Below are positions 1 to 13,700 of a stretch of DNA of 64,000 nt, piece after piece. The position numbers and the translations under genes were made by a program. The notes beneath the pieces are model-generated. The model made no database searches, was not told the DNA's origin, and was given only the letters and a program-made list of their open reading frames with translations. Each line of letters starts with the position of its first letter. The stretch's first letter is position 1. The DNA lies in the NCBI RefSeq assembly GCF_000150275.1, contig NW_002060956.1, positions 62,001 through 126,000 of the forward strand. The letters run 5' to 3'. The DNA comes from Trichoplax adhaerens. Taxonomy: Eukaryota > Placozoa > Uniplacotomia > Trichoplacea > Trichoplacidae.

Positions 1-1302
1 TTTTTCATGATTTCCATAATACTTTTATGAATGACAACGCTATAGAGGTTATTTAGTACCTATATTTTGTAACCGTTTACTTAACAAAATAATATAAATA
101 TAGAGATTCCTACACCTTTTTTATCTATAGATCTGTTTCCTTTAGTTTGTTGCATATATAACCCTCTTTCTAACTATTATCTCCGAACTAATCAGTAAAT
201 ATCAAGCAACATACAATCTTGCTGTATGTGTACTAATAAAAATAAAGTGAGACAGCATGAATCACTTCAATTACAACTGTATAAAAAATTACAATTTAAA
301 TTGAAGACCATAGGGTGTTTTACTGATCGAATAAATCATGTAACTGATGACTATCAATTAGACAGATGTACCATACTCATCTGCATCATAACCAATCAAA
401 GATGTCTATTCATCTCTCAAAAACATATTTAAAATGTACATACAATAATTAATTGCTAAATTATAATACAAGCAAATTCTAAAAAACGGTTATTCAATTC
501 CTTTTACATTAAGAAAGTTTGAAATGAATCAATAAAGCAAAAATTAACAATATCGGCATGTATACGTCATATCGTCTCCCGGAACGTAGATACGGTTTAA
601 AGCAGATTTCGGTATTGTTTATCATAACCTATACAAATAAATTAGACGGATAACATGCATCGTTTCATACAGTATTTTTCTAAACAAAAGATTATTATAT
701 CTAAAATTCCTAAAATCACAGCAAAGTTGTATAATAAAATACTGTTCAGTAGATACTAGGTCAGTAAATACAATTTTAATTATAGCTGATAGATGAATCA
801 GATTTACTCAACATTTAATTATTCTATTAGCTTATACAATAATGATGATAATAGCTGATATTAACGTCAGCGGAGCCATAACTAATATTTACGGTATTTA
901 GAAAGCTCATTAGCCGTACCTTGACAATGTTTACATACTAATAAATTATTTGCCATCAACAAAATCCCTAATAGCTAATACTATACATCGCTATTTTACA
1001 GGGCTGAAAAAAATTGCATAAATGAATTTACTTTGGAAAACATCCATCTTATAACCACAATAAGTATTATGAAACTGAAGTAATTACAACTTAACAATAA
1101 TTTTTATAGTTGAAGTTTGCATGTAAAATTTCGAATGAAAACAGACTACATTATTCTCCATTGTAATCCTGACAAGTTACAAGAATCTTATCTATTTAAT
1201 AAGATATTGATAGTGAAATTAGAAAGTCTTTCGTGAATTTTTAGTTCAGTTTACATCAATTATACACTATGGCACAAAATTCGGCTGCATGGAGTATAAC
1301 AT

Positions 1303-1738
1303 TGTCACAAACCAGCTTCGTGACAAGGATAACGTAAAACAAATCTCTAAATTACTATAGTCTCCGGGATTCAGTATCCCTACTCACAAGAATTTAGACG
1401 CCTTTGATTCTACGTTAAACTCAACTAGACAATTGAGAACTGTTTTATTCAACTATCTAACGGGCTTATATACCCTTCTACAGCAGCTAACATTCACAAG
1501 TCATCTTATAAAAATACTTAGGTGAGAACATCTACTAACTAATTTTTCACAGTCGGACTACAATATGTCCATTCACAGAATCATTTCAGTACACATTACA
1601 GCGCAGCATTAAATTTACTGTAATACATTTACAATTAGAGTAATCCCTATTGTAAGTAACTAGTTGTAATATAATATCACTATATTATATTAACCAAATT
1701 TAGATATCTATTTCTTCACGGTAGTTCGTACCGTGACA
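1303..1738 (-). mobile_element. Solo LTR, family A, minus orientation
   Basis: On the minus strand it starts TGTCACGGTACGAAC and ends GGTTTGTGACA, with a TATATAA promoter-like box and AATAAA-type signal in LTR order. Flanks are AACAT (1,298-1,302) and AATAT (1,739-1,743), a 5-bp target-site duplication with one change. It is the same family as 61,688-62,128, in opposite orientation. No internal retroelement coding region is attached. Confidence 0.88.
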
Positions 1739-3149
1739 AATATATTGCTATATTTTGTACCATAATGTTGTTAATATTTCTTTTTAATAATTCAGTGAAT
1801 TTGATATTTAAACCTGTAACGATTATATTATAAGTTTAAATGTACTGCATTATATACTAGTATTTAAGAAATGTTTGACGAGTAAAATTTAACGAATGTG
1901 TGAAGTAAAACCTTACAATAAATTTGCCTACTCTATAAGTAACTATGGTGACCAGAAATTAATCTCTTAGACTAATTCTAAGCATATTGATAGATTATTC
2001 CTCAATACTTTTATATCTAAAATGATGTATATCAATAAGGCGCAATTGATTGTATAAAATCAATATCTGTCGCAATTTTTCATCTCACTTTCTCTATATC
2101 TAATGCCATATTGAGGATTATAAGCGTTGCCAAGACTAAATGATCCAATATAATTTACTATTACCGAAGTATTCTTTCTGAATGTCTATCGCTAAGTAAC
2201 CTACCCTACGTATCTTTACTGCCTCGTCTAAGAATATGATCAAGAATATTATTGGGAAATAGCATTGAATTTTTACTGCCGTCCCTCTCTAAGCGTAACT
2301 TTTGCTTGATGATGCCCTATTATCACTTGCTTACTATTTAATAGTATCAATATTCAAAAATGAAACTTTCTGAAAGATTTACATTTATGCTACTGAATCT
2401 AATATAGCATTAACAGTAATATTTACAAGTTCTGTTCGATAAACCTAGTTACTACAGTGCGTGAGTTCGTAATAAAAGAATACCTAATCTTAATATTGTA
2501 ATTTCAAGGTGCTATATTCTCTTAGAGTAATTAATGATGTTTAGTGACATAATTTTATTTAGATTATGAGATAGTATATACTGTACACATCTTGTACTTT
2601 AATATATGATTGTGACTATTTTACATTAGATTGTATATTATGTCTTGATGGTTTTGTGAATAAATATATAGTAATCTAGATGCCTTGTATCAGTCAGTCA
2701 TCGGGTATTTATGTCCTTAAATGTCATTTCATTAATTAGGCATTTCGATATAAATTTGCTGCTCATTCTATAGGCCCTTTTGATATTAGTAATAGCTTCC
2801 AGTTTTTATAAAAAGTTATCCAAGCCCTAAATTTTGATAGAAAAATTAGTTCTGAAGTATAGTGTTAACGTAAAGGTAATGGCGTTGTCATAAACTTAGT
2901 GTTGCGAACTACTACACTAAACTAATAGATTACTTATGCCTTGCTCCACTACACCTGGAGATCTACTGTATGGTAGTTCTTTACTACTTTCGGTCACACA
3001 GGGATAAGACTGTTCTAAAAGATTAGTATAGTTTTTATTAGTAGAGTAGCCGAGTACCTTCTCGTACAGATCTAATAAGGAAATATGATCCATTAGCTAA
3101 ATACCGACAAAATCTATTTAATTAGCAAGTACGGTGCTTTGCTCCGTAA

Positions 3150-3305
3150 CAGGCGTACAAATCACTGAGAATCTGTAGGATTTAGAATGAGTGTTCTAAA
3201 GTGTTTCTTAGATGGATTTTGCTGCCCTAATACGTAATTCAGAGACAAGATTTTAAGATTTAGCTTTTTCGCTATCTTGTCACAAAGCTGGTTAGTAGCA
3301 TATAA
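3150..3305 (+). mobile_element. Degenerate LTR end related to family A
   Basis: The segment ending TCTTGTCACAAAGCTGGTTAG resembles the 3' end of family A LTRs, and the same relic is present at 26,600-26,730 in the other copy of block I. The left end of the element could not be fixed; it may extend to about 2,450. Confidence 0.45.
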
Positions 3306-3646
3306 ATTTAATGAAATAATGATTTTCTGTGAGCAGATGATACATACTAATTATCCATATTATTGTAGACTGTTTTATCGATAAAAGTTGGGACAATGCT
3401 TCCATTGTGTTATTAAAAACATCATTCTTAGTAATCTAGAAATGTAAGATGAATGGCGTTTCTAACACTTAGAGTGATTGACATTCTCGTGTGGAGGACT
3501 GAGTTGTTGATTGGCTCATTAGTAAGTGCAAGATATTGCAAGGCCATTATTATTGATTTGCCTATTTCATACTAATCTTTTACTCGCAATTCTTACGTAA
3601 ATTTATTTATGTTAATCTAATACGGAAGTTTTATCTGGTGTGCATG

Positions 3647-4495
3647 TGACATAGCTGATCAAGAAAATCCAAAATTTGTAGAGATTTGGAACATTGTTAG
3701 ATCTTATACAAAGATAATACATGCACAACTATACTTTAGCCGAATACAGCTACTAAATACTCCTAGAAAGAATTACTAGAACAATTATAGTTGCCAGCTT
3801 TTATACTTTCCGTAGCATTCGCAGCTATTATCAGTATAGCAACATTCTACTATATTCAATATACAGTTGTTACAGAGCCATGCTCCGAAATATTAATTGC
3901 TATGTTAATTAAAATATCTCATTTAAATTGTTGTTTGCTCCAGTAGCTTATTAGATATTAATGTTAATTAATAAGTACTTATAATTGCCAAGGTATCATA
4001 GGATATGTATACTGTACAGTATAAGTCGCTATGTCAAGAATATTCGCAAGTGCATCATCGGCGTAGGCCGAGACTATTAAAAAGGCGAGCACTAGCTTAG
4101 CTGCTCAGTTCCATTTAGTCACTTGCAGGATCACTTGACTTTTATTGCTAAGAATATTCTTACGTTTTTCTTTAGTACATCTTACGACGAAGATTAACGT
4201 AAATAAAGTGATGTATTTAAACCTATTACTCATTAGTAGCTTATTTGTGTAGCTGAGAGTTAGTTCAACTACGATAGGTCCCTAAGTTAATTGGGAACAC
4301 GAGTACTAGTGAAGATAGTGTTTCAGACCCGTTTTCTAGTTACAAAGAAGATTTGTAACAACAGTATATTCAGATTATTATTAGGGATAACATTTTACAG
4401 TGAGCCATCACTAATCCAATCTGGAAACTACTACAGTATTTATGTAGACTTTATTTCTGCCATCATAGTGGTGAGTAAAATACTATGATTATCAG
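3647..4495 (+). mobile_element. Old family B LTR, interrupted and 3'-truncated
   Basis: Family B sequence (TGACATAGCTGATC start) that is split by the nested LTR at 3,868-4,360 and resumes at 4,361. Its right end abuts the gene 0 stalk remnant without the normal LTR end, so the junction near 4,495 is probably a deletion breakpoint. The short open frame at 4,291-4,488 crosses the nested LTR boundary and is not a gene. Confidence 0.75.
3868..4360. mobile_element. Nested solo LTR, family D
   Basis: Starts TGTTACAGAGCCATG and ends GATTTGTAACA, with TGTTAC/GTAACA terminal inverted ends and an exact ACAGT duplication (3,863-3,867 and 4,361-4,365). Removing it restores continuity with the family B LTR. 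Confidence 0.9.
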
Positions 4496-5676
4496 ACAAG
4501 GTAGTCGATAATAGCGAAAGATTTATTTCGCTAGTACGAATATCAGACAGGGTAGTAGGGAAGCATATACATCTAATTGACTAGAAGCAGCTGTTGCCGA
4601 AATAACATTATTACTAGTTAGCATAGATATCACAGACGAGGAAATTAATTGGTTAGTAGAAAAACTACAGCTTGCTGAACCTGTGCTAACTGTGGTCGGA
4701 TAAGAGTAAGAAACTTGACAAAAATTAATTGTCTTTAAGAAGTGCTTGCATAAAAAGTTTCACAGTCATTATCCTACCAGTGCACAAGATCAGCAAGTTT
4801 TGTAATGTGAAAACATCCAAAAGCTGAATATAATGGATAGGTCTACAACCAAAATTGTGAACTAGCTATAACGTCTTGAGCGTTCGCCAACCAATGATAA
4901 TTACCTAGCTGGTTGTTATCCATAGTATCTTTTAACCCAATCCAGTGACAAGTCTAGAGTATTAGTATATCATCTAGGCCATCATGAATTTCAGAGCTAT
5001 TATCAATTGTCAAATCGATACTAGGAAATGCCTGGCAAGCAGCTAGAGCACCACCGAAGGATTTCATGGCCCCAAAGCGCTTGAAATAATACTTATCGAT
5101 TCCTCTATCCAGTTAAGAGTTTGTCATTAGCCAAAATTTATAGTTTCTTAACAGTTTGTCATACTTGACATTTTGTTAATTAATAAAGATCAACTATGCT
5201 TTAGGTACTCTCCTACCATTTAATTTTGGAATACTGTGCATGATTTTCAGTATTGTAACATACTGGTATGTATCACTAATAAATAACTTTTTTCGATATT
5301 TAACTACAGTCTATGCAACTCCAAATTCGATATTTAGGTAAAGCAGCTGTAATTTTAGTACATCCCCTTTTCAACTGTAGCAAGCTAATCTTTTAAAACT
5401 GCAATCATATCATAGCTATCAAAAATATAATTGTTTCTTAGTCTGTATTGTAACTAATTTCAACCCATTTTTAAATATCATCGTATCTACGACAGTATAT
5501 CATCTCTAATACGTCATCTAGGACGATACTATGCAGTAATTATGTTTCTTTTCAATATTACTGTGCTCAAGGTCAAGCATTAGGTAATGGATAACATACT
5601 ATAAAGATGATGCTGACATCAGTATCAGGATCATAGTCAAGATCGAAAATAGGAAGAATCTGTATTTGATAGGCAT
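4496..5676 (-). pseudogene. Gene 0: 5' remnant of a fourth lectin aGPCR
   Basis: Reading the minus strand from about 5,115 down gives a decayed CTLD closest to gene 2: DKYYFKRFG (the second cysteine of the long-form pair is now Tyr), AACQAFPS, then a TAG, TCHWIGLKDT, NNQL, YHWLAN, FWL and another stop. The following stalk also aligns with gene 2 down to about 4,496, where a partial LTR begins. A leader exon survives at 5,676-5,600 (MPIKYRFFLFSILTMILILM, then SASSL), a good signal peptide, but its donor now gives phase 2, which does not fit the phase-1 CTLD exon. All downstream exons (GAIN, seven helices) are missing. Confidence 0.85.
5600..5676 (-). other. Signal-peptide exon relic of gene 0
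   Basis: ATG at 5,676, about 23 hydrophobic-rich codons, then TATAGTATGT, a usable donor. The paralogous segment upstream of gene 2 is 39,600-39,516. Its sequence conservation with that segment is what identified the leader position for the family. Confidence 0.6.
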
Positions 5677-8600
5677 CTTCCCTACAGTACAGCATTTAGC
5701 ATCGTTCATAGTTATATTTTCGTTAATCGTTTTAATAAGCATTATCGAATAGTTTCGCTAATAATCATCCTTTCAATTTTGAGTAAATTGATCAATTTAT
5801 ACAATCATCAATGATCTCATTACGTCAAGAAAATAAACTAATCACTGATATACACATCACTATTATTGGAAATTTAATCCATTGGTTACTTTACCTTCAA
5901 TCTAAAATCTATACTATTTATATCATCTATTGATTAATACTTTAACGAACCGTCAGCATTGATGGCAGTTAACGTTACATAAACGATCTAAAAAAGATAA
6001 AAAGATAATGATATCAATTCTGTCAAGACAAAAAGCTATAACAAAATTGATCGACCTAGCTGTCTATTACAAGCTATCGAAAAAATTCCATCAAAATTTC
6101 TTCTCTAAATACTCGATATAACGATTAGATAAAATAACTTCAGTAAAATGAATTTTAAGAGTAGGAATACAAGCAGTAAATAATGTCATCGGATACTGTA
6201 TAGTAATAGTAAAAGACTATAACTCTTTCATTACAAATCACGTTATTGATCAAAATTTGTCATAGAATCAAAGTAGAAAGATGTAATCTGTTAATTGAGT
6301 ATCTATATAACACGAATTAATATAATGTAAAGTTAAGAAAAAGAGCGTATAAAATGATTGCTTACCATGTGCTGTGATATATTTAATTTTATGTTATTGA
6401 TTTTATGAACGCACACTAGATAAAATTTCTTTACCCGTTAGTTTTTAATACATTTATATTAGTATTTTTGAGGTACTATATGATAATGGGTAACAGTAAT
6501 GTACAGTACATACCAAGCAAGCAATACATAAATCCTGAAAATTGGAAGGTATGTTATGTTGAACACAGATAAATTAAAGCAGCATAAGCCTTTAAAAGTG
6601 AACTAGTATCAAGTTGAGTACGATTAAAATGCCTGAAAGAAAATTGTATTTCACTACAATTCTTAAAGATATTCGGAAAGTTAAAAGATATATACAAGCA
6701 ATAAACTAGATGCGCATCACGATTATTTCATAAGAAAAAATTGGAATGAAATTGAGTAGATAGCTTCAAAGTATAATCTTGTCATATTTTCAATAGATAC
6801 TACTGCATCGCTATCAGTAACATACATTTGCAAGACGAGAAGATCTCTATAAGCGCTCATGCTTTCTTTCTGAAAATGTACTAGAATAGAATCGAAGTGT
6901 CAGCCTATACGACCAATATTCTTGTCCCAAGTGTCATAAAGGTATTTTAGTTAAAAATTCAAATAAAATGTAATATCGGAAATACGAAAGCATTAAAATT
7001 ACCAAAATGATTTTCGTCTGATCTGTTTGTCAAGGTAGAAGTATGAGTTGCAATACAAATAAATGGAGCGAGGATATTAACTATAAACTCGTATCAAAAT
7101 AGTATCATTTGTTCACAGCTACTAGTAATAACAAATGTTTCAGTTATTAAAATGGCGCCAATTTTATTCTGCTTACAGTATTTATTCTCTGATACTATCA
7201 TTGACTGCACTATTATATCATTAATGATTACTTGTTTTATAGTAAAGTATTTGAATTGACCAAACCCATACCTTTCCATACATATCAAGAATTCCAGAAT
7301 AGATAATAAAAACCGCAACGAGAAATAGGATTTATTATAACATATCCAGCATCATATCTGTATAACAGCCGAAAAAAGCTATCACAAATAGAATAGATTA
7401 CACCGCTAAGCACTAGCCCTAAAATGGATTAAAAATTATCACCTACGTTACAACAATAACAAAATTATTTTTTAATTTTCTTTTTTAATATGACGAATAT
7501 AATAGATATTTTTACTAGATAACCTATGGCCAATAATTTATTATTTCTTCTAACTAAAGGCATCTGTTACAATCCTCTTTTGTGATAAAGATTTGCAGAA
7601 AAACTTTAGCGTAGGTACGATAACTCGGGCTACTTCCCTAGTATGCATATTTTGAGCCTCTACGCTAGCGATATATGAGAACTTAATTTCTCGGCTGTAC
7701 TCCACAGATAACTGATTAATTATTGTAATTTTCTCACGTTACGACTCACGTACGCTTCATAAGTAATTACTACTTTACTTTACAACCACAAACACTGAAA
7801 CAGTTTTCTACAATGAATTTCAATATTTTAACTAGCGTGAAAAAGGTACATATTTTACAAGTTACATATATGCAATTACTAAATAGATACGAGTATGCAG
7901 ATATTCCGGAAATTAGAGTATTGAAACCCTCATTCTCCGTCTATATATTCTTTAATCCTGGAGTCCAGCAAGACTTTTAATTTACAGTAAATAGATACAC
8001 AATAGCTTGTATTTTATATCACAATTCCACAACCAAAGTATTGACCACAACCCCAATAAAATTTAACAACATAACATATGACCTTATCTAGACTATTTTA
8101 AGGTATTCATTATTTGCTAATCAATAATGACTTTAATTGATTACGCAGTGCCGTAATAGCATCACATTCAGCCTTATTAATCATCCATACGTATTCCTGT
8201 GCTCTTTATTAAGAACCTATATTCAATTATTACGATATCATATAAGCTATGATGATATAAAATTGTAATTGCCTCTCTTACTACAAGCAAATTTCGGACC
8301 TCAAACGATAAGTAGCGGTTATAAATTGTGTCCTATTTTCCTGATGTGCTGCACATTAAATCGGTTTGGATTTATTATTAATACCTTGAAGTGAATTTAT
8401 ACATTTATGACTATTTTTAAAGGCATTCTGAAGATATAAAATTTATCCCTTTACCTCTAGATTATTATTTTGTATACCGCTACTATTCTCGGCTGATAGC
8501 AAATTTGGCTCAAATTACGAATCATATTGAAAGATGGTTAACTATGTACTAAAACCTCAATCTGTGATGCTTCAGGTATAAAGTGCACCATTATCTAACA

Positions 8601-9705
8601 GCTAAATAATAGCATTCAAGCAGATAACTTTAAAATCAGATTTTATTTGACTAACATAAACAGCACTTTGCAGTTTTAATCGTGGCATAACTATTAACAA
8701 ATATCAGATGAAAAGCATGTAATAAATACAGCAGCAATAACTTTTGAGTAAGCAAAGTTGGAAAGCAACGGCTGTATAACTCGAGAGACGATCTTTCTGT
8801 TATCATTTTAAGTTTATATGTCTGTAATGATTTCAATGATGTTAAGCTATGCTATATAGTAATAGTAAAAGACTATTAATCGGTCATTACAACGTCTACG
8901 ATAATTTCTGTGCGTATTTATGAGTTGGTATGATATTGTCCGAAACATTATGCTTAATAGCTACGATATGGACATTGACCGCAGAATTAATAAGAAAGTT
9001 AAATTTGAAATGCCGAAACAATGCTATCATTCACTTATTTTGCCATTAAAAATGGATACATCAACGATATCGATATAGAGAGATCGCCGAATAAAATTTA
9101 TTTCTTACACCGTCCTAAAATTCTGATATCAACTAATTCTTATCATAAGCAATTCATTACGATATTGCTCATTAGCTTAATTAAGTGTTATCAGTGATGG
9201 AACCATAAATAGTCACAAACAAATTTAAATTGATTTTTCTATTAACTTTTGACTTGGAATTATCAACGAACTTGTTAACTAATATTGAACACAAGGTTGT
9301 ATTTTATAAATATCTAATGAATTATTAATTACTCTGATTAATATGAACTGATTTTATAATATATTCACGATTTAAACTTCAACATAGGTTACCTAGGCTC
9401 ATTTTTCCCTGTTGTTTATGAAGACGATGTACGTAAAAATTTTTTGATTTCCCTATTGCTGGATCTATTCTTTGTTTTCATTTGTATAGGAACATCCTTT
9501 ATTATTACCACTTTCGCACTAATACATGAATAATTACCATTGCACAATTTCGTTGTATATATTTAGAGAGAATAATTAAATATAATTACTGACAATGCGC
9601 CGCGAGCATCTAAATTAAAAGACATCTTTGGACTCCATCGAAGATTAATTATTATTGTACAATTTCGTATTATATGCATATGGAGAATAATTATGTATTA
9701 ATGTG
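5677..9705. other. Intergenic DNA between gene 0 and gene 1
   Basis: AT-rich, no exon with splice support and paralog support. Mostly block II. A short dispersed repeat (TATAGTAATAGTAAAAGACTAT) occurs at about 6,196 and 8,854. Confidence 0.7.
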
Positions 9706-10272
9706 TGTGATATATACCGATCACGAAATTCCAACTTTTAGAAAAATAAGGGCTTTACTGAATCTTATACAAAGACTAACTACACATAGCTCTACTCTAG
9801 CCGAATACTACTACTAAAGACTTCTACAACGAACTAACTGAATAATCTAAAGTTGCATGCCTTTATACTTTTCGTAGCATTCGCAGCTACAATCCGCATG
9901 GCAACCTTTTACCTTATTTTACATATAGTTAAATTATTCTTAGTAACACTATTCTACTGCGGACCATCATTAATCCGAAATGGATACGACTACAGTATTT
10001 ACGTAGACATTATTCACACCAGCCAAAGTACAATGAATTAACCATATCCTAATATACGATTTGCAGTTCTATTTTTACCTATAACCTTATTAGTAACTCA
10101 ACACCTTACTGTACTGTATATAGTCATCTGTACTTTAGCATAGAGTCTATACCACTACAGTCTATAGTTATGGCTACCAAATATCTCTTAGGATAAAAAT
10201 AGAAGTTACGCTACAGTTCATTATACTAAACATGGCTAACAGTCTACAATCACAATACTAAATTACATTACA
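9706..10272 (+). mobile_element. Solo LTR, family B
   Basis: Starts TGTGATATATACCGATCACG, ends TTACATTACA, and is flanked by the exact duplication ATGTG (9,701-9,705 and 10,273-10,277). It is nearly identical to 24,804-25,364. A 62-codon open frame inside (9,853-10,041) is shared only because the LTRs are shared and shows no sign of being a gene. Confidence 0.92.
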
Positions 10273-10277
10273 ATGTG

Positions 10278-10756
10278 ATATACGTAATATTCATAAGTAG
10301 AAATCCAAATTACGCTTCAAATGTCGTTCCTTTATCTCTGATTAAATTAAAGATGAGTAACGACATCTGTCATATTGTTCGCTGACACGTCAGGATTATC
10401 GAACGTAGAGAGCAAGGTAGTAACACTAGATCGAAAAAGTTAAATCATAATTCGAGAGATTAATTATATATCTTAATCTGTGAGACAAATCAATATCGTC
10501 ACAATCAATAATGTCTAAACTAAAATATATATGAACAGGCTTCTGTATCTTCATTTAAGTGAAATATACAATGCAAAAAATACGTCTGTAGTAGTATTAC
10601 TCACCTGTTTGATGAATCCTTTCTTATAGCTATCAATTCAACATTAAGAACCAGAAGATTAATTTTAGATAATTATTTGAAATAAATACTTGCAAATTAA
10701 GGAACTAATAAATATTTCTTAACTAGTTATCAGTAGTATGGATAAGCTAATATTTG
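10278..10756. other. 3' flank of gene 1
   Basis: About 480 bases between the gene 1 stop and the family B LTR. The 3' untranslated region must lie here or run into the LTR. I see no other feature. Confidence 0.6.
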
Positions 10757-13700
10757 CTATAGTCTTAAAAATATGATCATTTTAAACCGATGATGGTCAT
10801 TTCTAAATGAATGAATGTATTTGAATCTGATACCTGCAGTCTTATTATGACTGAATGAACATCTTCCAATATCCCTACATTCATAACATGCATTATCTTG
10901 AGAAATTGGACGCACTGATATTTTAGCAGTACGACTGGAACGTGTATTTTCGAGCTAAGTTGAAACATTGTAGTTAGATAAATACGCATGTTAGAGTCCG
11001 ATAAATGAAAGATAAATAGATTTTACTCATTCTAATTTAGTGCCGTATTCACTAGCTAAGGATATAAGCAGTCTAATTTCATCCCGAAACTAAGTTATAT
11101 AGTAGTACAGAACCGGCTTATCTTAAGACATTAAAAATTAGTAACAAGTCGTACTCGAATATCTCTGCTACAATCGCCAGTAGAGCGCGTTGGAAAAATC
11201 ATGGAACCAAGTTTGAACTTCTTCCGCATGTAATCTTGCATCTAATAGTAATCGAATAGGTCATGATATAAAGCAACATAGCTACTATCAATTCTCATCA
11301 TTTACTGCTATTTTAATATTATGGCATGTATAACTGCTCTTAGTATGTTGTCGGCATTTAGAAAGTAACTTTAAAAGCTTTGCATTGATGATCGCCGATC
11401 TTTCACTTTACCATGCTATTATAATTATAATTTACGTTTGCATAAAAGAGATTAAAAACACATGATCAATAACTTACCTCGCGATCTTGAAAGCAGTGAA
11501 AGTAAAAGATCAACAATCCCTTTACACCAAGGAAAATAACAAAATCATTAATAGTGTTAAATAAACAGAACCAATATATGTGGCGGAGAGAAGGCTAACA
11601 AAAAAATAAGACTATTAGTGCTATGCAGGCTAAAAGCAAACCTGTGGACAGTTTAATATTGTAAACAAGTAAGCCAAGACAATATGGTTCGTAGCATAAT
11701 ACAAGATACCAAATATCCATGATATACCAAAGAGAAAGACCAAGGAAGTTACAGCTTTTATTCCGACTCTACATGAAATCGGTAAAAAGTACCTTGATTA
11801 GGCTATCATATTACTTGTTGCTATTCATCTATCTGGAAATACTTGCAGGTTTTATTAATAACAAAGTCAAGTTTTTTAACTTTTATATCTGAGACATTTT
11901 ATACATATTTTTACAGTTATAATATATATCATTATATTAGCATCTTAGCAATTAAATTCAGAAGGGACGAATTTTTTACCATACTTGAATTTTTGAATTT
12001 CGGACTTTCGGACCACAGCCTTAATAGAGAAAAGTGACCTAATAGCGGTGACTACTACCACCACGTTCCACTAGAACATCCGGTGAAGAAAATAATTATT
12101 TAAATTTCGCCTATGGGTTAGAATATTAGTAATACCGGCACTGATTATATCTAATAAATACGAGGGTAGTCAATCTTTTCATTAGCCAATGTTAGCCTAG
12201 ACTATGTCACAAACTATATAGCTAAAACTAATTAATTAATTGTAGATCAAAGACAGATTGATAATACTATAATTTTACAAATACTATACGAAGTAAATAT
12301 TAAATATTGGTTATCTAGTTGTTAAGATACATTTTACTGATATTTCAAGCCTTATATGAAATATAACTGTCTTCATTATCTCACCGCAACTATAAAAATA
12401 ATTGGACCTACAAAGAACCACATTTGAGTAGTAGCATTTCGAATCCAGCAACTGTCAAAAGCGATGTTCAATTAATTACATGTTAACAGATATATGAGTA
12501 CACGATCATCGTTTATTCATGCTAAAAACTTACTAATCTCGATTACGATAGGCATCAATCCCAGTAGATGCGGACACAGATACTACAATAGCTGGAGGCG
12601 CTAAGAGCCATTTATAAAAATAAATAAAAAATATTTCAATTGTCACAACATTTGTATTAATAAATGACCTATGATACAAATGTTAAACGAAATTACTTCT
12701 TACACTTTCTTAAATTAAATAGATTAACAACGATTATCGATAATCAATTTACTGTACTAACAGTAAATATTCAATTTTAAAATAATATTACAGCTACTGC
12801 GATTTACGGATATATCTTTTATACGCACCCCAGCCGAAAATAAAGTAAACCCATCGAAGGTTCGGATCCATATTTTTGCGTACGGAAGAAATTTTGTGCA
12901 AAAGTAGTATGGCTTCCATCATCATCCACATTAAACTAGCCAAGTAGAAGAAATGTAACGTAATCGCAATGATGGTGCAAATAAGCTACAGTTAAAGAAA
13001 GTCACAATTATTTCATTATAGCCAATTTTGAAAAATGCAGTTGACGCTCTTATAACAATTGTCATCGTATACTTTTAATATATCTAGAAATAACAATAAC
13101 GGTTATCACGTATACGTATATTTTATCATTAAGATATCTTAAAGTTATCATGATCAATCTCTCGTATGCTTAGTTTTTAAGTATCAATAATACGTACTTA
13201 GAGAACAGACAAATGCCGTACATTCAAAATATCATAAATTTTATCACCGGTATTCGAATATCTTGTAATTTTATACAAGGCATTATTTTATCTATCATCT
13301 TTCTATTAATGAGCAATTACCGGCAGGCTAGCTGCATTCATACCAGCTAAGAATCCACTAATACATATCACCATAGCAATAGCCAAATTTAGATGAATAA
13401 AGTTCTTTACTGCATGTAATTTCCTAGAATGAATTTTAAGAGAACTGTTCTGATTAAAAATTTATAGATAAATTGATATAATTACCGTACCGTAAAAATT
13501 GTAATTCTTTTCTAACTGTACCATCGCTTTCATTTTATTTACTTTAATGCAGTCGTCAATTACTATGATAAACTATAAAGTGACTAACACAACAATTCTA
13601 TCCAATAATGGATTTTTGCTTACTATTGTTTCACGACCGTTGTCACTAAATGACTTTTGCTCACTACAGTTCCTCTTACTTTCGTCAAGTAACACACTTT

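Larger units (their letters stand above)
226..3646. repeat. Duplicated intergenic block I, left copy
   Basis: Collinear, diverged copy of 23,825-27,493 in the same orientation. Clear anchors are 345-425 with 23,835-23,920, about 475-930 with 24,080-24,530, 1,790-2,160 with 26,130-26,520, and 3,150-3,620 with 26,600-27,050. Differences are mostly LTR insertions: 1,303-1,738 is present only here, 24,531-25,364 only in the other copy. No gene is visible. Confidence 0.75.
4496..9505. repeat. Duplicated block II, left copy (5' gene end plus upstream DNA)
   Basis: Collinear with about 38,240-44,245: the CTLD/leader region, then 5,200-5,700 with 39,100-39,660, 7,080-7,440 with 40,900-41,120, 8,140-8,440 with 41,680-41,970, 8,470-8,720 with 42,640-42,930, and 8,930-9,505 with 43,630-44,245. 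Beyond the gene 0 remnant no gene is seen. Confidence 0.75.

Noticed and set aside
7094-7318. 74-codon minus-strand frame, with a relative at 40,981-41,229
   Set aside because: The two copies align as DNA but give different, interrupted proteins. Non-coding duplicated DNA is the simpler view, although the island is well conserved.
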